Shown one piece after another: positions 41,793-42,107 of a stretch of 42,107 nt of DNA (position 1 is its first letter; each line of letters begins with the position of its first letter). The translations under genes and the position numbers were made by a program. Origin of the DNA: Byssothecium circinans (taxonomy: Eukaryota > Ascomycota > Dothideomycetes > Pleosporales > Massarinaceae); NCBI GenBank assembly GCA_010015675.1, contig ML977044.1:108229-150335 (forward strand). The letters run 5' to 3'. The notes beneath the pieces were generated by a model. It searched no databases. It saw nothing but the letters and a program-made list of their open reading frames with translations, and was not told the DNA's origin.

Positions 41793-42107
41793 ACCTATTC
41801 CACCACCGAAACGGCCACACCACCGAAGCGGCCACTTTTTGCTTGGCGGAAAATCAAAGATTCAACCTTTAATAACAATTTAAATAATAGAGCTATTAAG
41901 CTAAAATTTTAAATATAGATATATATAATAGAGACTAAAAGGATTATAAAAAAAATTCTAGGATTTCTAATAGCTTAGTAAGCTATATAAGTATAGAGAA
42001 TACTAGGCTACTTTTAGCATATAGCGTATAAATACCTACTAAACTAGCTAAATAAGCTATAATAACTTTAGAACTAGTTTATATATATATAATACACCTA
42101 TTAGTAC
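41793..42107. mobile_element. End of a second TIR element, running off the window
   Basis: After TA at 41791-41792, two 17-bp copies (CACCACCGAAACGGCCA and CACCACCGAAGCGGCCA) are followed by CTTGGCGGAAAATCAAAGAT and TTCAACCTTTAATAACAATT. The right end of the element at 29323-30310, read in reverse, has the same order with two repeat copies. The outer bases differ (ACCTATT against ACGTAAAG). The interior is TA-rich and mutated. The other end lies beyond the window. Confidence 0.75.

Noticed and set aside
31105..42107. Starship or other giant mobile element
   Set aside because: No captain-type tyrosine recombinase or cargo genes are seen; LTR elements and TIR ends explain the region.

Overview
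The window looks like nuclear DNA of a filamentous ascomycete (Pezizomycotina). Genes are short and have one or two introns of about 47-67 nt with GT..AG ends. A wetA-type conidiation regulator is present. The right third is a TA-rich block that looks as if repeat-induced point mutation (RIP) acted on it. This two-part layout is common in Dothideomycetes/Pleosporales, but that placement is inference.

Layout. (1) 1-7.2 kb: accessory DNA. It holds short dispersed and tandem repeats (1-2.65 kb), a broken gene of unknown function (3.13-4.20 kb, minus), a 188-bp segment present twice (4.27-4.81 kb), and a DUF3431 gene (5.73-6.78 kb, minus) whose best start is followed by a stop at codon 3. (2) 7.2-17.2 kb: a compact block of intact genes: a phytanoyl-CoA dioxygenase family oxygenase, a TMEM234-like membrane protein, wetA, the exosome subunit rrp4, a phospholipase D-like protein and a secreted type-B carboxylesterase. 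The introns of these genes can be read directly. (3) 17.2-29 kb: a decayed gene neighbourhood. It holds a secreted-protein relic, two F-box-like family members (one broken), a tRNA-Glu-like relic and two cytochrome P450 genes, both broken. (4) 29.2-42.1 kb: a nest of mobile elements. A Tc1/mariner-type element with TA target duplication sits in a 55-bp minisatellite and is interrupted by an 800-N gap. A degenerate Ty1/copia element on the minus strand is split by a complete but dead Ty3/gypsy chromovirus (33286-40753, 460/461-bp LTRs, target duplication CTATA). A 461-bp solo LTR of the same gypsy family (30639-31099, target duplication ATAGC) has kept its GC-rich sequence.

The solo LTR next to two mutated LTRs of the same family is the most informative feature. 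It shows the C-to-T/G-to-A damage directly and gives a relative order of events. Many gene relics within about 11 kb of the TA-rich block carry single stops or frameshifts, so the neighbourhood is losing genes. I found no convincing new biological system. The strongest observations concern genome defence, nested insertions and gene decay. All calls come from reading the sequence and remembered family motifs; no database search was run.
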